NCBI RefSeq assembly: GCF_000526495.1
Contig: NZ_JAGE01000001.1
Coordinates: 2,786,001-2,850,000, forward strand
Length of the DNA: 64,000 bases
Direction of reading: 5' to 3'
Source of the DNA: Ruminiclostridium josui JCM 17888
Lineage (GTDB): Bacteria > Bacillota > Clostridia > Acetivibrionales > DSM-1351
The notes under the pieces were generated by a model that was not told where the DNA came from, ran no database searches, and worked only from the letters and a program-made list of their open reading frames with translations. Of this stretch, positions 19,801 through 27,747 are shown in pieces (the stretch's first letter is position 1; every line of letters begins with the position of its first letter). Both the position numbers and the translations under genes were made by a program.

Positions 19801-22800
19801 TAAATTCACCATTCCTAAAAGCAATGTGAAGAAAATACAGGATTTGGTGAAAGAACAGAATACTACTATAAATATTTTTCTTTTTTCTGTATATACTGTA
19901 CTTCTTAACAAGTACAGCGCACAAAATGATATTACAATCGGCTCACTTGTGGCAGGAAGACAGAATGCAGATCTTGAAAATGTGGTAGGAGTATTTATAA
20001 ACTTCCTTCCAATAAGAATGAAGTTTGGTACCAACCAAGAATTCATAGAGTTTTTGAAGAATGCAAAGAGTACAATTTTAAAAGCCTATGACAACCAAAC
20101 CTATCCTTTTGACAAGATTGTAGAACATATGTCTGGAAAAGTTGACCATTCCAGAAACCCATTGTTTGATACTATGTTGGTTTTTCACAATCAGGTAAAG
20201 CATAGTAACAATATTGAAATACAGGGTTTGAAGTTTTCACCGTATGATATTAGTACAAATTCTTCAGCACTGGATTTTAAAATGGACATATTCTTTGATT
20301 CAGAGGGAAATTTGGAGTGCTTATTGGAGTATAATTCAAATCTTTTTGAGGAAAGTTCCATGGAGACACTGGGTAGACACTATAGTGAACTCATTCAAAT
20401 AGTATTGGAAAATCCGCGCAAAAAGATTTCAGATATGAATGTGTTTTCAAATGATGAAAAAGTAATGATTGAGCAAAAAAGAGCTGCTTCACAAAAGGAA
20501 CAGCTGAATGTTGTTATAAGTGCAACATTTACTGCTGAACTTGTGGAAAGCTATATAAAATGGTGGGGCAAGAATTTCGGTGAAGATATAAATGTCCAGT
20601 TTGCTCCCTATAACCAGGTATTCCAGGAATTGCTCGACCCTGAAAGTATTACTTCTATAAATCCGGGAATAAATGCACTATTCATCAGATTCGAGGATTG
20701 GATAAGGCATGATAATACGGAAGATGAAGTAAAAATACAAAAATTGGAAAATAACTTTGAATATCTGAAAGATTTGATTAGATATAAAGAGAAAAAAGGT
20801 ACTTATTTTGTTGGAGTATTTCCAACCTCTACGCACATAGCTTTAGGGGAGAAAATCTACAACTACATAGAGGATATGAATGCCAGATGGAAACAGTTCC
20901 TTGAAGAAACAGAAGATATATACACTGTGGATTTTACACAGCTGGCAGATATTTATAATTTCGAAGAGATATTTGATCCTATAAGTGACAAAGAAGGGCA
21001 TATGCCATTTACTGATAAGTGCTTTGCGGCAATTGGAACAGAACTTGCAAGAAAGATATGCTCCTACAGAAAACAGTTATTCAAGGTTATAGTTCTGGAC
21101 TGTGACAATACGTTGTGGAAGGGAATTTGTGGAGAAGACGGACCTACAGGTGTATCTGTAGAAGGGCCTTATGCGGAACTCCAAAAATTCATGATTCAGA
21201 AGTCAGAAGAAGGTATGCTGCTGTGTTTATGCAGTAAGAACAATGAAGCAGATGTGTGGGAAGTATTTGAAAAAAATGAGCAGATGCTTTTAAAAAGAGA
21301 GCACATAGCAGGCTGGGAAATAGGCTGGGAAGCAAAATCAGGCTCAATAAAGAAACTTGCAAAAGACCTCAATCTGGGTATTGATAGTTTTATATTTGTA
21401 GATGATAATCCAACAGAGTGTGCAGAGGTTATGATGAATTGCCCTGAAGTGTTGACCATTCAATTACCTAAGGACCCTGAAGCAATACCATCATTCCTTA
21501 AGCACATATGGGCATTTGACAAGTTAAAAGTAACTGATGAAGACAGAAAACGTACAACTATGTATATTGAGGAGAGAAAAAGGCGGGAATCGGAAGCGAA
21601 TTATCTGTCACTCGATGAGTTTATAAAAGAGCTGAAACTTAAGATTAGTATAAACAAAATGGATTTATCTCAAATATCAAGAGTTTCTCAGCTAACTCAG
21701 AGAACAAACCAGTTTAATTTAAGTGTAATACGCCGTAATGTAAAGGAAATCAATGAACTTATAGCTAAGCCGGGAATCAGCTGCCGTGTTATAGAAGCTA
21801 GTGACAGGTTTGGGGACTATGGACTTGTGGGAGTTTTGATTACTGCTGAAAATGAAGGAAACATGTTTATTGACACTTTCCTATTAAGTTGCAGGATATT
21901 GGGTAAAAGGATAGAAAACGCTATCTTCCAACAGCTTAAAAAGTATTGTGAAAACAATAATATTTGTACAATTGAAATGTCTTATAAGCCAACAGCCAAA
22001 AATATGCTGGTTTTAGATTTTGCTGCGGCAATTGGTTTTGTGAAGACAAGTGAAAATGATGAATATATCAAATATTCTATACCAGTGAAAGAATTACCGG
22101 AACCAGATGGTGTAGTTGACTGCTACTTTGATTCTACCTATAAAAATGGTACGGAATCAAATAATCCTGAATCAACTCATTCTCTGCCCAATCAGGCGTC
22201 TGACGACATACAAAAAGGTAGTGAATATAATGAAGTTTCCGGCAAACAAACAGTGAGTAAATCAAATATAAAGTCCTATAAATGGGATGTGAATATACTA
22301 AATGAAAGAAATCTGCTGCACAAAAATCATTTGATGCCGCTAATAAACTATACTGCACAGGATTTACTTAAACTGCCTACCGTTGATGGGATAGAAAGGT
22401 ATATCAGAAGAGGTGAGTATGAAGAACCAACCAATGAAACAGAAGAAATATTGGTTCAAATATGGCGTGATGTCCTGAAAGTGGAGAACATTGGTATAAA
22501 TGATGATTTCTTCGAGCTTGGCGGTCATTCTTTAAAAGCCATGAAGTTGATTCATTTGGTAAATGAAAGGTTAAATACACAGCTCACACTCATGAATATA
22601 TTAAAGCTACATACGATTAAGGAGCTGGCAAATTATATTTCTAAATCCATGTACTACACAGGAGAGATTTTTTCTGAACAGCCTTTTGTTTTGCTTAATA
22701 AAAAAGCCAAGCAAAATGTATTTGCATTCCCTTCATTGATAGGATATGCAATCGGTTACAATCGGTTGGCTATGAAAGTTAAATCAGCTTCCTTTTATAG

Positions 22801-23374
22801 CTTTGAGTTTTTGGAAGCAGAGGACAGAATCAACAAGTACATAGATGCGATAACAAGCATACAGCCGGAAGGCCCCTATGTTCTACTCGGATATTCAGCT
22901 GGTGCGAATCTTGCATATGAGGTTGGAAAAGAATTGGAAAGGTTAGGACATAAGGTATCCGACTTGATTGTCATGGATGCGGCACCAAATAAAGAAGCGT
23001 ATACATCAATACCTTCTGAAGAACTGATTACATATGAGTTTACAAAAGAGAAACTTCTAATGTTCTTATCTGACAATGAAGGATATAACGAAGATGAAGT
23101 GGATATTGAACGTGTACTTAAGGAGGTAGTTGAACATTCCCGCTTATACGCAGAGTACAGCCTGAAGCTCATTAATGAAAAAGGTATAAGTTCTAGGGTG
23201 CATCTTATCAGGTCAGATAACTCAAAACATGACCCTAACGGTGAAGAGTGGGTTGATTATACCAATGGATTAGTTAAAGTTTACAAGGGGATGGGGCCCC
23301 ATGATGATATGATTTTTGAGAAATATGCTGACCATAACGGATTAATCATCAATGACATTCTGACAAACCTATAA
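16886..23374 (+). CDS. Hybrid PKS/NRPS: KS(no AT)-ACP-C-FkbH-PCP-TE
   Basis: The start is ATG 16886, behind GAGGTAA at good spacing. An in-frame ATG at 16802 would overlap the previous gene by 25 bases and has no ribosome site. With 16886 the protein has 2,162 residues. KS (about 30-452) has DTACSSS (Cys198), EAHGSGT and NIGHLGHAAG, so it looks competent. It is followed by a short post-KS linker and no acyltransferase, which implies AT acting in trans. ACP has GGHS near 707. A C domain has HHIISDG near 887. An FkbH-like HAD domain (about 1207-1742) has DCDNTLWKG near 1405; this family loads a glyceryl unit from 1,3-bisphosphoglycerate. A PCP (about 1849-1922) and a thioesterase with GYSAG near 2003 end the assembly line. 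A C-FkbH-PCP-TE ending suggests ester formation to glycerate, which is inference. Confidence 0.9.
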   Translation: MLTKLVDFDINKADERVNVSCHGNDDTKDIAIIGMAAKLPMAENVDEFWENLRNGIDCVRNIPESRRKDIEKLIKHYNVRDYEYADMAFLDHIDNFDYNFFGISPKEASLMDPNQRIFLETAWKSIEDAGYGGEKIKGSRTGVYVGFGGNMTYYDLVKKFDPSNSGMAFPGNIPSILASRVSYMLDLKGPSILVDTACSSSLVALHIACNAIRNKECDMAIAGGIRLAFSPLKSGDGVIGTESSDGRTKSFDESADGSGGGEGVVALLLKPLAQALEDGDNIHAVIKGSSVNQDGTTVGITAPNPEAQEDVIVRAWKDSGINPETITYVEAHGSGTKLGDPIEIEGLQRAFGRYTNKKNFCAVGSVKTNIGHLGHAAGMAGLLKLVLSLKNKELPATLHFKEPNKQINFEDSPVYVNPKLVKWEADGFPLRSGVSCFGISGTNCHVVLEEAPERKVKEAFQGEKNNILALSAKSENSLYELVSQYYKFLKANKTVNIDNVCYTANTGREHHNFRLAIQAKNIDELTKKLEILFKEKSLEAKHVGIYFNELQKFSSEEIDVINDEALQKTRQFVKDGKTSSDLISDICSLYVKGASIVWGEFYSGERLYRISLPTYPFEKTRCWLDVPNVVDETEVKDKDFDKSEKKISYSEQKQITTENDQLNVVLSGRDDGNYSEMEKIVAKAMYEVLGVDEINIGRSFFDYGGHSLNAILFLSKIHKETGIEITLTDMFDISTVKDITEYILEAKEKQYLTIAKAKEKEHYPLSPAQRRLYILNQLDSKGLTYNMPGALVLEGRLDKEKFENAFRKLVERHETLRTTFQTVDGEPVQIVNKNVEFEVEYYEQEEETVSEKVKELIRPFTLNKAPLLRVGLLKIKEDKYIMVYDMHHIISDGMSMAIIIKEFMQLYRGYRLPALKLQYKDFSEWQNNLFETDIIAKQEEYWKDVFKGDLPLLAMPLDHKRPDILTFSGGRVKFTIPKSNVKKIQDLVKEQNTTINIFLFSVYTVLLNKYSAQNDITIGSLVAGRQNADLENVVGVFINFLPIRMKFGTNQEFIEFLKNAKSTILKAYDNQTYPFDKIVEHMSGKVDHSRNPLFDTMLVFHNQVKHSNNIEIQGLKFSPYDISTNSSALDFKMDIFFDSEGNLECLLEYNSNLFEESSMETLGRHYSELIQIVLENPRKKISDMNVFSNDEKVMIEQKRAASQKEQLNVVISATFTAELVESYIKWWGKNFGEDINVQFAPYNQVFQELLDPESITSINPGINALFIRFEDWIRHDNTEDEVKIQKLENNFEYLKDLIRYKEKKGTYFVGVFPTSTHIALGEKIYNYIEDMNARWKQFLEETEDIYTVDFTQLADIYNFEEIFDPISDKEGHMPFTDKCFAAIGTELARKICSYRKQLFKVIVLDCDNTLWKGICGEDGPTGVSVEGPYAELQKFMIQKSEEGMLLCLCSKNNEADVWEVFEKNEQMLLKREHIAGWEIGWEAKSGSIKKLAKDLNLGIDSFIFVDDNPTECAEVMMNCPEVLTIQLPKDPEAIPSFLKHIWAFDKLKVTDEDRKRTTMYIEERKRRESEANYLSLDEFIKELKLKISINKMDLSQISRVSQLTQRTNQFNLSVIRRNVKEINELIAKPGISCRVIEASDRFGDYGLVGVLITAENEGNMFIDTFLLSCRILGKRIENAIFQQLKKYCENNNICTIEMSYKPTAKNMLVLDFAAAIGFVKTSENDEYIKYSIPVKELPEPDGVVDCYFDSTYKNGTESNNPESTHSLPNQASDDIQKGSEYNEVSGKQTVSKSNIKSYKWDVNILNERNLLHKNHLMPLINYTAQDLLKLPTVDGIERYIRRGEYEEPTNETEEILVQIWRDVLKVENIGINDDFFELGGHSLKAMKLIHLVNERLNTQLTLMNILKLHTIKELANYISKSMYYTGEIFSEQPFVLLNKKAKQNVFAFPSLIGYAIGYNRLAMKVKSASFYSFEFLEAEDRINKYIDAITSIQPEGPYVLLGYSAGANLAYEVGKELERLGHKVSDLIVMDAAPNKEAYTSIPSEELITYEFTKEKLLMFLSDNEGYNEDEVDIERVLKEVVEHSRLYAEYSLKLINEKGISSRVHLIRSDNSKHDPNGEEWVDYTNGLVKVYKGMGPHDDMIFEKYADHNGLIINDILTNL

Positions 23375-23427
23375 AGAAAAAATAGTTGTAAATAATGTTA
23401 TAAATTATATTGAAGGGACGAAGAAGA

Positions 23428-25071
23428 ATGTATACACAAAATCTTGAAATATCTAATTTGCCAACCATGAATGAACCCATGAAACTGCTTATGGTTAATA
23501 TTTACCCGGATGATTCCATAGCCAGATATACGCTATCCTCCTATGTGCTGAAGGCTTACCTAGAAAGCAAGATTCCCGAGGAAAATCTGGTGGTAGAGGT
23601 AGTCAACTTCAGTCCAGCAATGTCTACGGAAAGTATTTGCAATGAAATAAAAGAACATTCTCCAGATGTAATCGGCTATAGCAGTTATGTATGGAATATT
23701 GAAAAGTTCATTGATATTATAAAAACCTTAAGGGCTGAAATGGATTTTGTACATATATTGGGAGGCCCTGAGATTTCAATGGAGCGTATCACTACCATTG
23801 GAGGCTCCAAGGTTGCAGATTTCTATATCATTGGTGAAGGTGAGATTAAGCTGACAAATTTGATGAAGTATCTCATGTTCAGAAATGCAGGAATAGAAAT
23901 GCCACTGCCTCCAGGTATTGTAGGATGGGAAAAAGACAGTGATAATATGGTTTACCAAGAAGTTGATACCATTGTTCCTCTGGAGGACATACCATCCATA
24001 TACCTGACGGGTGTTCTGGAGGACAAATATTATAAAGGCGGACAAGTATTCTTAGAAACCCAGCGCGGCTGCAAATACAGATGTAAATATTGTGTTTACC
24101 ATAAAAACCTACCTCATGTGGCCTATTACCCCATGGAAAGAGTGTTAGAGGAAATTGATTACCTAATTGTGGAGAAAAAGGTTTTGGCATTGAGGTTTAT
24201 TGACGCTGTATTTACGTCTGATATGGATAGGGCAAAATTGATTGTAGAGCATTTGGCAACTTTAAAAGAAATGGGAATAAATTTACCTTGGATATACTGG
24301 GAATTTGATTATGAAAGTGTTGATGAACCCTTTTTGGAGGGTGTGGCGGCACTAAAAAAGAAGGATTATATCAACAACTGTGAAGAAGCTGTACCCGTAA
24401 ACAGACCTCAGATATATTCACAGATGCTAAAGGATTATACTGTTGTTAACTGCTTAGGAGTTCAGTCATTTAATGAAAAGTCGCTAAAAGCTGTCTCAAG
24501 GCGCCCAGTGAATCGAGAACTATTTAGAAATTTTATGGAAAAATGCAGGGAGCTTAATGTTGTACTGAAAATGGATTTTATTTTGGGGTTACCATTTGAA
24601 ACCCTTGACTCCTATTTTGAGGGGCTAGAATTTATATTGCCATTTTTCAGGCAAACGGATCATGTGTTAAATATCCATGTCCTGCAAGTTCTTCCTGGAA
24701 CAGGGATTGAAAAGCTTTACGGTGACTATAATATGCAGTTTTCCATTAATGCACCTCATTGTGTCCTGTCTACCAACGGGATGAGTAGTGAAGAAATTGC
24801 ATCGGCTTCCATCATAACGGCTGTTTTGTTCAGAATTATAAATTCACCTTTAAGGGAAGCTTTTTTTGAAATGAAAGAAAGGACAGGCAAAGGATACATA
24901 TCTATCATCCAAAGTTTTGTTGAGAAAATAATAGCAGATGAAAACTTTGCAAACACTGCATTGGTCAAAAATGACAGAGTAGATGACGTTTATTGGAACC
25001 AGGATGTGTTCAGAGAAATACCTACGGATTGGCTGCAGAAGGAATTAGAATGCATTGTGGATTTAAATTAA
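23428..25071 (+). CDS. Cobalamin-binding-type radical SAM enzyme (tailoring)
   Basis: ATG 23428 is preferred over an in-frame TTG 18 bases upstream because AAGGGACG sits between them as a plausible ribosome site. The protein has 547 residues. The N-terminal 150 residues resemble a B12-binding Rossmann fold (LLMVNIYPDD, then VIGYSSYVWN and ILGGPEIS). A radical SAM core follows, with the cluster motif CKYRCKYC (C-x3-C-x2-C) near residue 214 and the later strands VLKMDFILGLPFETLDSY and LQVLPGTG. This layout is the class B methyltransferase / BchE-like group, often C-methylating or rearranging natural products. It lies in the synthase operon, 53 bases after the PKS, so it probably modifies the peptide. 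The reaction cannot be read from sequence. Confidence 0.85.
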   Translation: MYTQNLEISNLPTMNEPMKLLMVNIYPDDSIARYTLSSYVLKAYLESKIPEENLVVEVVNFSPAMSTESICNEIKEHSPDVIGYSSYVWNIEKFIDIIKTLRAEMDFVHILGGPEISMERITTIGGSKVADFYIIGEGEIKLTNLMKYLMFRNAGIEMPLPPGIVGWEKDSDNMVYQEVDTIVPLEDIPSIYLTGVLEDKYYKGGQVFLETQRGCKYRCKYCVYHKNLPHVAYYPMERVLEEIDYLIVEKKVLALRFIDAVFTSDMDRAKLIVEHLATLKEMGINLPWIYWEFDYESVDEPFLEGVAALKKKDYINNCEEAVPVNRPQIYSQMLKDYTVVNCLGVQSFNEKSLKAVSRRPVNRELFRNFMEKCRELNVVLKMDFILGLPFETLDSYFEGLEFILPFFRQTDHVLNIHVLQVLPGTGIEKLYGDYNMQFSINAPHCVLSTNGMSSEEIASASIITAVLFRIINSPLREAFFEMKERTGKGYISIIQSFVEKIIADENFANTALVKNDRVDDVYWNQDVFREIPTDWLQKELECIVDLN

Positions 25072-25117
25072 TACAAAAGGATTGTTTTATATCACAGAGA
25101 CATGGGAGCGAGGTATT

Positions 25118-26038
25118 ATGAAAAAAATTATTGAAGTAAAGGATTTGAAAAAGAGCTACGGTAAGTCTGAAGCAGTAAAAGGTGTCAATTTAGAAGTGAA
25201 CGAAGGCGAATTATTCGGGTTTCTGGGTCCTAACGGAGCAGGAAAAAGCACGACTATTAACATACTGTGCACTATGTTAAAACCTTCAAGTGGTACGGCG
25301 TTAATCGGGGGATATGATGTTATCAGGCAAAAATCCAAAGTTAGGGAATCTATAGGGATTGTATTTCAGGATAATACCCTTGATGAAAAATTAACGGCAA
25401 AAGAGAATTTGTTATTGCATTGCCGCTTCTATAACGTACCAGCCAATGAAAGAAAAAGCCGTGTAGAAAGAGTATTGGAAATGGTACAGCTATCAGACAA
25501 AAAAGATAAATTTGTCGGAACATTTTCAGGAGGTATGAAAAGAAGGTTGGAGATTGCAAGAGGACTATTGCACTACCCAAAAGTACTTTTCCTTGATGAG
25601 CCAACAGTAGGCCTTGATCCTCAAACCAGAGCTAATGTATGGGATTATATTATCAAGCTTAAAGAGGAAATAGGAATCACGATTTTCCTTACAACACATT
25701 ATATGGATGAAGCGGAAATCTGTAACAATATCGCCATAATCGATGATGGAAAGATAATAGCAACTGATACCCCCAAAGCTTTAAAGGATAGCGTAGGAGG
25801 AGATGTTATAGAAATTTCAACTGAAGACAACAAAATTGCTAAGAATAAGCTGCTTGAAAAATATAATAAGCAGGTGAAGGAAAGAAATGGAATTATTACT
25901 TTTGAAGTTGAAATGGGAGAAGCGTTTATTGTAGACTTCGTAAAGGAATTTGATGTTCCGATTAAAAGTATAAATCTGAGGAAACCTACTTTGAACGATG
26001 TTTTTCTTAACTTAACAGGAAGACATATCAGAGAGTGA
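25118..26038 (+). CDS. ABC transporter ATP-binding protein (DrrA-like)
   Basis: Start ATG 25118 (MKKIIEVKDLKKSYG) follows GAGCGAGG; an upstream in-frame TTG at 25082 has no ribosome site. The protein has 306 residues. Walker A is GPNGAGKST, the signature is FSGGMKRRLEIARGLL, Walker B is VLFLDEPTVGLDPQTR, and the switch histidine lies in TTHYMDEAE. The order and the C-terminal extension fit the DrrA/CcmA-type ATPases that pair with ABC-2 permeases and commonly export or give immunity to natural products. The gene lies directly after the radical SAM gene and before its permease, so export of or self-protection from the NRPS/PKS product is the likely role. Confidence 0.92.
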   Translation: MKKIIEVKDLKKSYGKSEAVKGVNLEVNEGELFGFLGPNGAGKSTTINILCTMLKPSSGTALIGGYDVIRQKSKVRESIGIVFQDNTLDEKLTAKENLLLHCRFYNVPANERKSRVERVLEMVQLSDKKDKFVGTFSGGMKRRLEIARGLLHYPKVLFLDEPTVGLDPQTRANVWDYIIKLKEEIGITIFLTTHYMDEAEICNNIAIIDDGKIIATDTPKALKDSVGGDVIEISTEDNKIAKNKLLEKYNKQVKERNGIITFEVEMGEAFIVDFVKEFDVPIKSINLRKPTLNDVFLNLTGRHIRE

Positions 26039-26086
26039 TTATTTAAAAATTTACATACTTGACTATTGTTTATTTAGGAGGTTTTT

Positions 26087-26914
26087 ATGGAGACTATTTT
26101 TGGGTTATGGTATAGAGATGCTATTAAATTTTTTAGGGATAAGTTTACTATTGTCAGTTCATTTGCTTTACCCTTCTTATTTTTAGTGGTTTTTGGAACC
26201 GGTATGGGCGGTGCTATAGAATCCCTATTGCTTGGTGCTAATGCTTCACAAGAGTTGTCGGAGTTCAATTTTGTTAAATTTATGTTTCCAGGTATTATAG
26301 CTATGGCTGTTTTCACTACAACAATGTTTGCTGGTTATTCACTCATTGAGGATAGGCAAGCCGGATATTTGAAAGAAGTGCTTGTTTCCCCTGCTTCAAG
26401 GGTATTAGTTGCAATAGGTAAAATACTGGGATGTGCTACTACCGCATTGCTGCAAGGAATTATGATGCTTGTATTTGTACCATTTATCGGTTTATCACTA
26501 AATGCAGAATTAGTTGTAAAACTTGCACTTTCAATTCTTCTTATATCCTTTACGCTTTCAGCAGTAAGTATTCTGCTTGCCAGCTTTTTAAAAAGCATTC
26601 AAGGATTCCAGATGATTGTACAAGTAGTTCTTTATCCATTGTTTTTCCTTTCAGGTGCATTTTTCCCATTAAATGGGATACCAAAATGGATGGAGATTAT
26701 TGTTAAGATAAATCCAATGACCTATATTGTTGATTTTCTAAAGAGAATTGTTCTAGATGTGGATAATTTAAATCCTATACTAAAACAGGCCATGGGAATG
26801 AACCTAGAAGTGTTGAATCACAAAGTAACTTCTATGGATGAAATAATCTTACTTGTGGTTTTAGGCATAATATTCACAATAGTAACTGCCATAAGCTTTA
26901 GTAAAGTAGATTAA
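26087..26914 (+). CDS. ABC-2 type permease (DrrB-like)
   Basis: A 275-residue membrane protein with about six hydrophobic helices: one after residue 20 (FTIVSSFALPFLFLVVFG), four in the middle, and one at the C-terminus (IILLVVLGIIFTIVTAIS). The segment FLSGAFFPLNGIPKWMEIIVKINPMTYIVDFLKR is the classic ABC-2 permease signature near the last third. It follows the ATPase by 48 bases with a strong AGGAGG site before ATG 26087. Together the two would form a homodimeric-type drug or peptide exporter. It is the last gene of the synthase operon; a terminator begins 35 bases after its stop. Confidence 0.92.
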   Translation: METIFGLWYRDAIKFFRDKFTIVSSFALPFLFLVVFGTGMGGAIESLLLGANASQELSEFNFVKFMFPGIIAMAVFTTTMFAGYSLIEDRQAGYLKEVLVSPASRVLVAIGKILGCATTALLQGIMMLVFVPFIGLSLNAELVVKLALSILLISFTLSAVSILLASFLKSIQGFQMIVQVVLYPLFFLSGAFFPLNGIPKWMEIIVKINPMTYIVDFLKRIVLDVDNLNPILKQAMGMNLEVLNHKVTSMDEIILLVVLGIIFTIVTAISFSKVD

Positions 26915-26948
26915 TAATAGTTTAGGCTGTGTGCTTTACCGAAATAAA

Positions 26949-26983
26949 AAATCCTCAAAGCTTAATGCTTTGGGGATTTTTTT
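26949..26983 (+). terminator. Rho-independent terminator of the NRPS/PKS operon
   Basis: A 12-bp stem (AATCCTCAAAGC pairing with GCTTTGGGGATT, one G-T wobble) with a 5-base loop is followed by a run of T. It sits just after the permease and is the natural end of the synthase operon. Confidence 0.85.
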
Positions 26984-27390
26984 AGTGTGAAGGTAGGTAT
27001 ACCTATAAATTCTACGAATGTCTACCTATAATTTTTAATATTGTAAATTAAATATCTATATTATATATTTATAGTAATTAAAGTATTATAAGGGAAGTAT
27101 ACCAAAACAATATTCGACAGATATGTCATTTCGTTATAATAAACACGAATTGAGAATGTAATTTACAAGCATGACACAAACAGAGGAAATACTAGCTGCC
27201 TATGTTTCGTACAAATGTGAACCTTGAAAATGTAATATATCAGGCACCATAATATAACAAAAGGTGAAAGCCTTATCTCTTATGGATTTGTTAAGCAACA
27301 ACAAAATATTAAGAGAATGTTTCACCTCTGAAAAGTATAACCTTTTCACTCGTTAGTCCTACCAATATATCCCATACCAATTAATAATCT

Positions 27391-27656
27391 GTAGTAGAAA
27401 TGTTCCACTTTTGTAACAAGAATCAGCCAATTAAAGAATTTATCAATTTCTGTAAGAATGCGACCATATCAGATACCTTGGAAACAGAAAGTTTTAATGG
27501 TATCTATGCCTTTCTATAGTTTTATTCATTATGAGATTTATCTTTGTTCATAATATCCTAGATGGAATCAGCTGTTATATTATGGAGTTCTTAATGTTGC
27601 TTGTAAATAATTTAAAAATGTTGCATAAGTTATTTGTGCAAAGCACGGGTAGCTAA
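27391..27656 (+). pseudogene. Decayed transposase-like remnant
   Basis: Two short frames survive, 27391-27519 and 27531-27656, about 42 codons each and offset by two bases. The second ends in EFLMLLVNNLKMLHKLF, which resembles the C-terminal helix of IS1182-type transposases (a MEFL..A.NLKKLH pattern). Neither frame has a ribosome site. The rest of the gap from 26984 to 27747 shows no gene I can support: it is very AT-rich, with an 8-bp inverted repeat AGGTGAAA/TTTCACCT (27262/27320) of unknown meaning. I infer an old insertion event between the biosynthetic cluster and the cellulase gene. The family match is from memory of motifs and is weak. Confidence 0.35.
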
Positions 27657-27747
27657 ACATATTACATTCAAAAGAAAGGGGGGCTAAGTTTTTTTGTATT
27701 TACTAGTTTTATGATTCAGAAGAAAAAATTTTTAGGAGGTAAATCTT

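Noticed and set aside
27636-27660. CAAAGC...GGG sequence resembling the core of a c-di-GMP-I riboswitch
   Set aside because: The 5' and 3' arms and the GNRA-type tetraloop receptor are missing, and the bases fall inside a transposase-like remnant frame.
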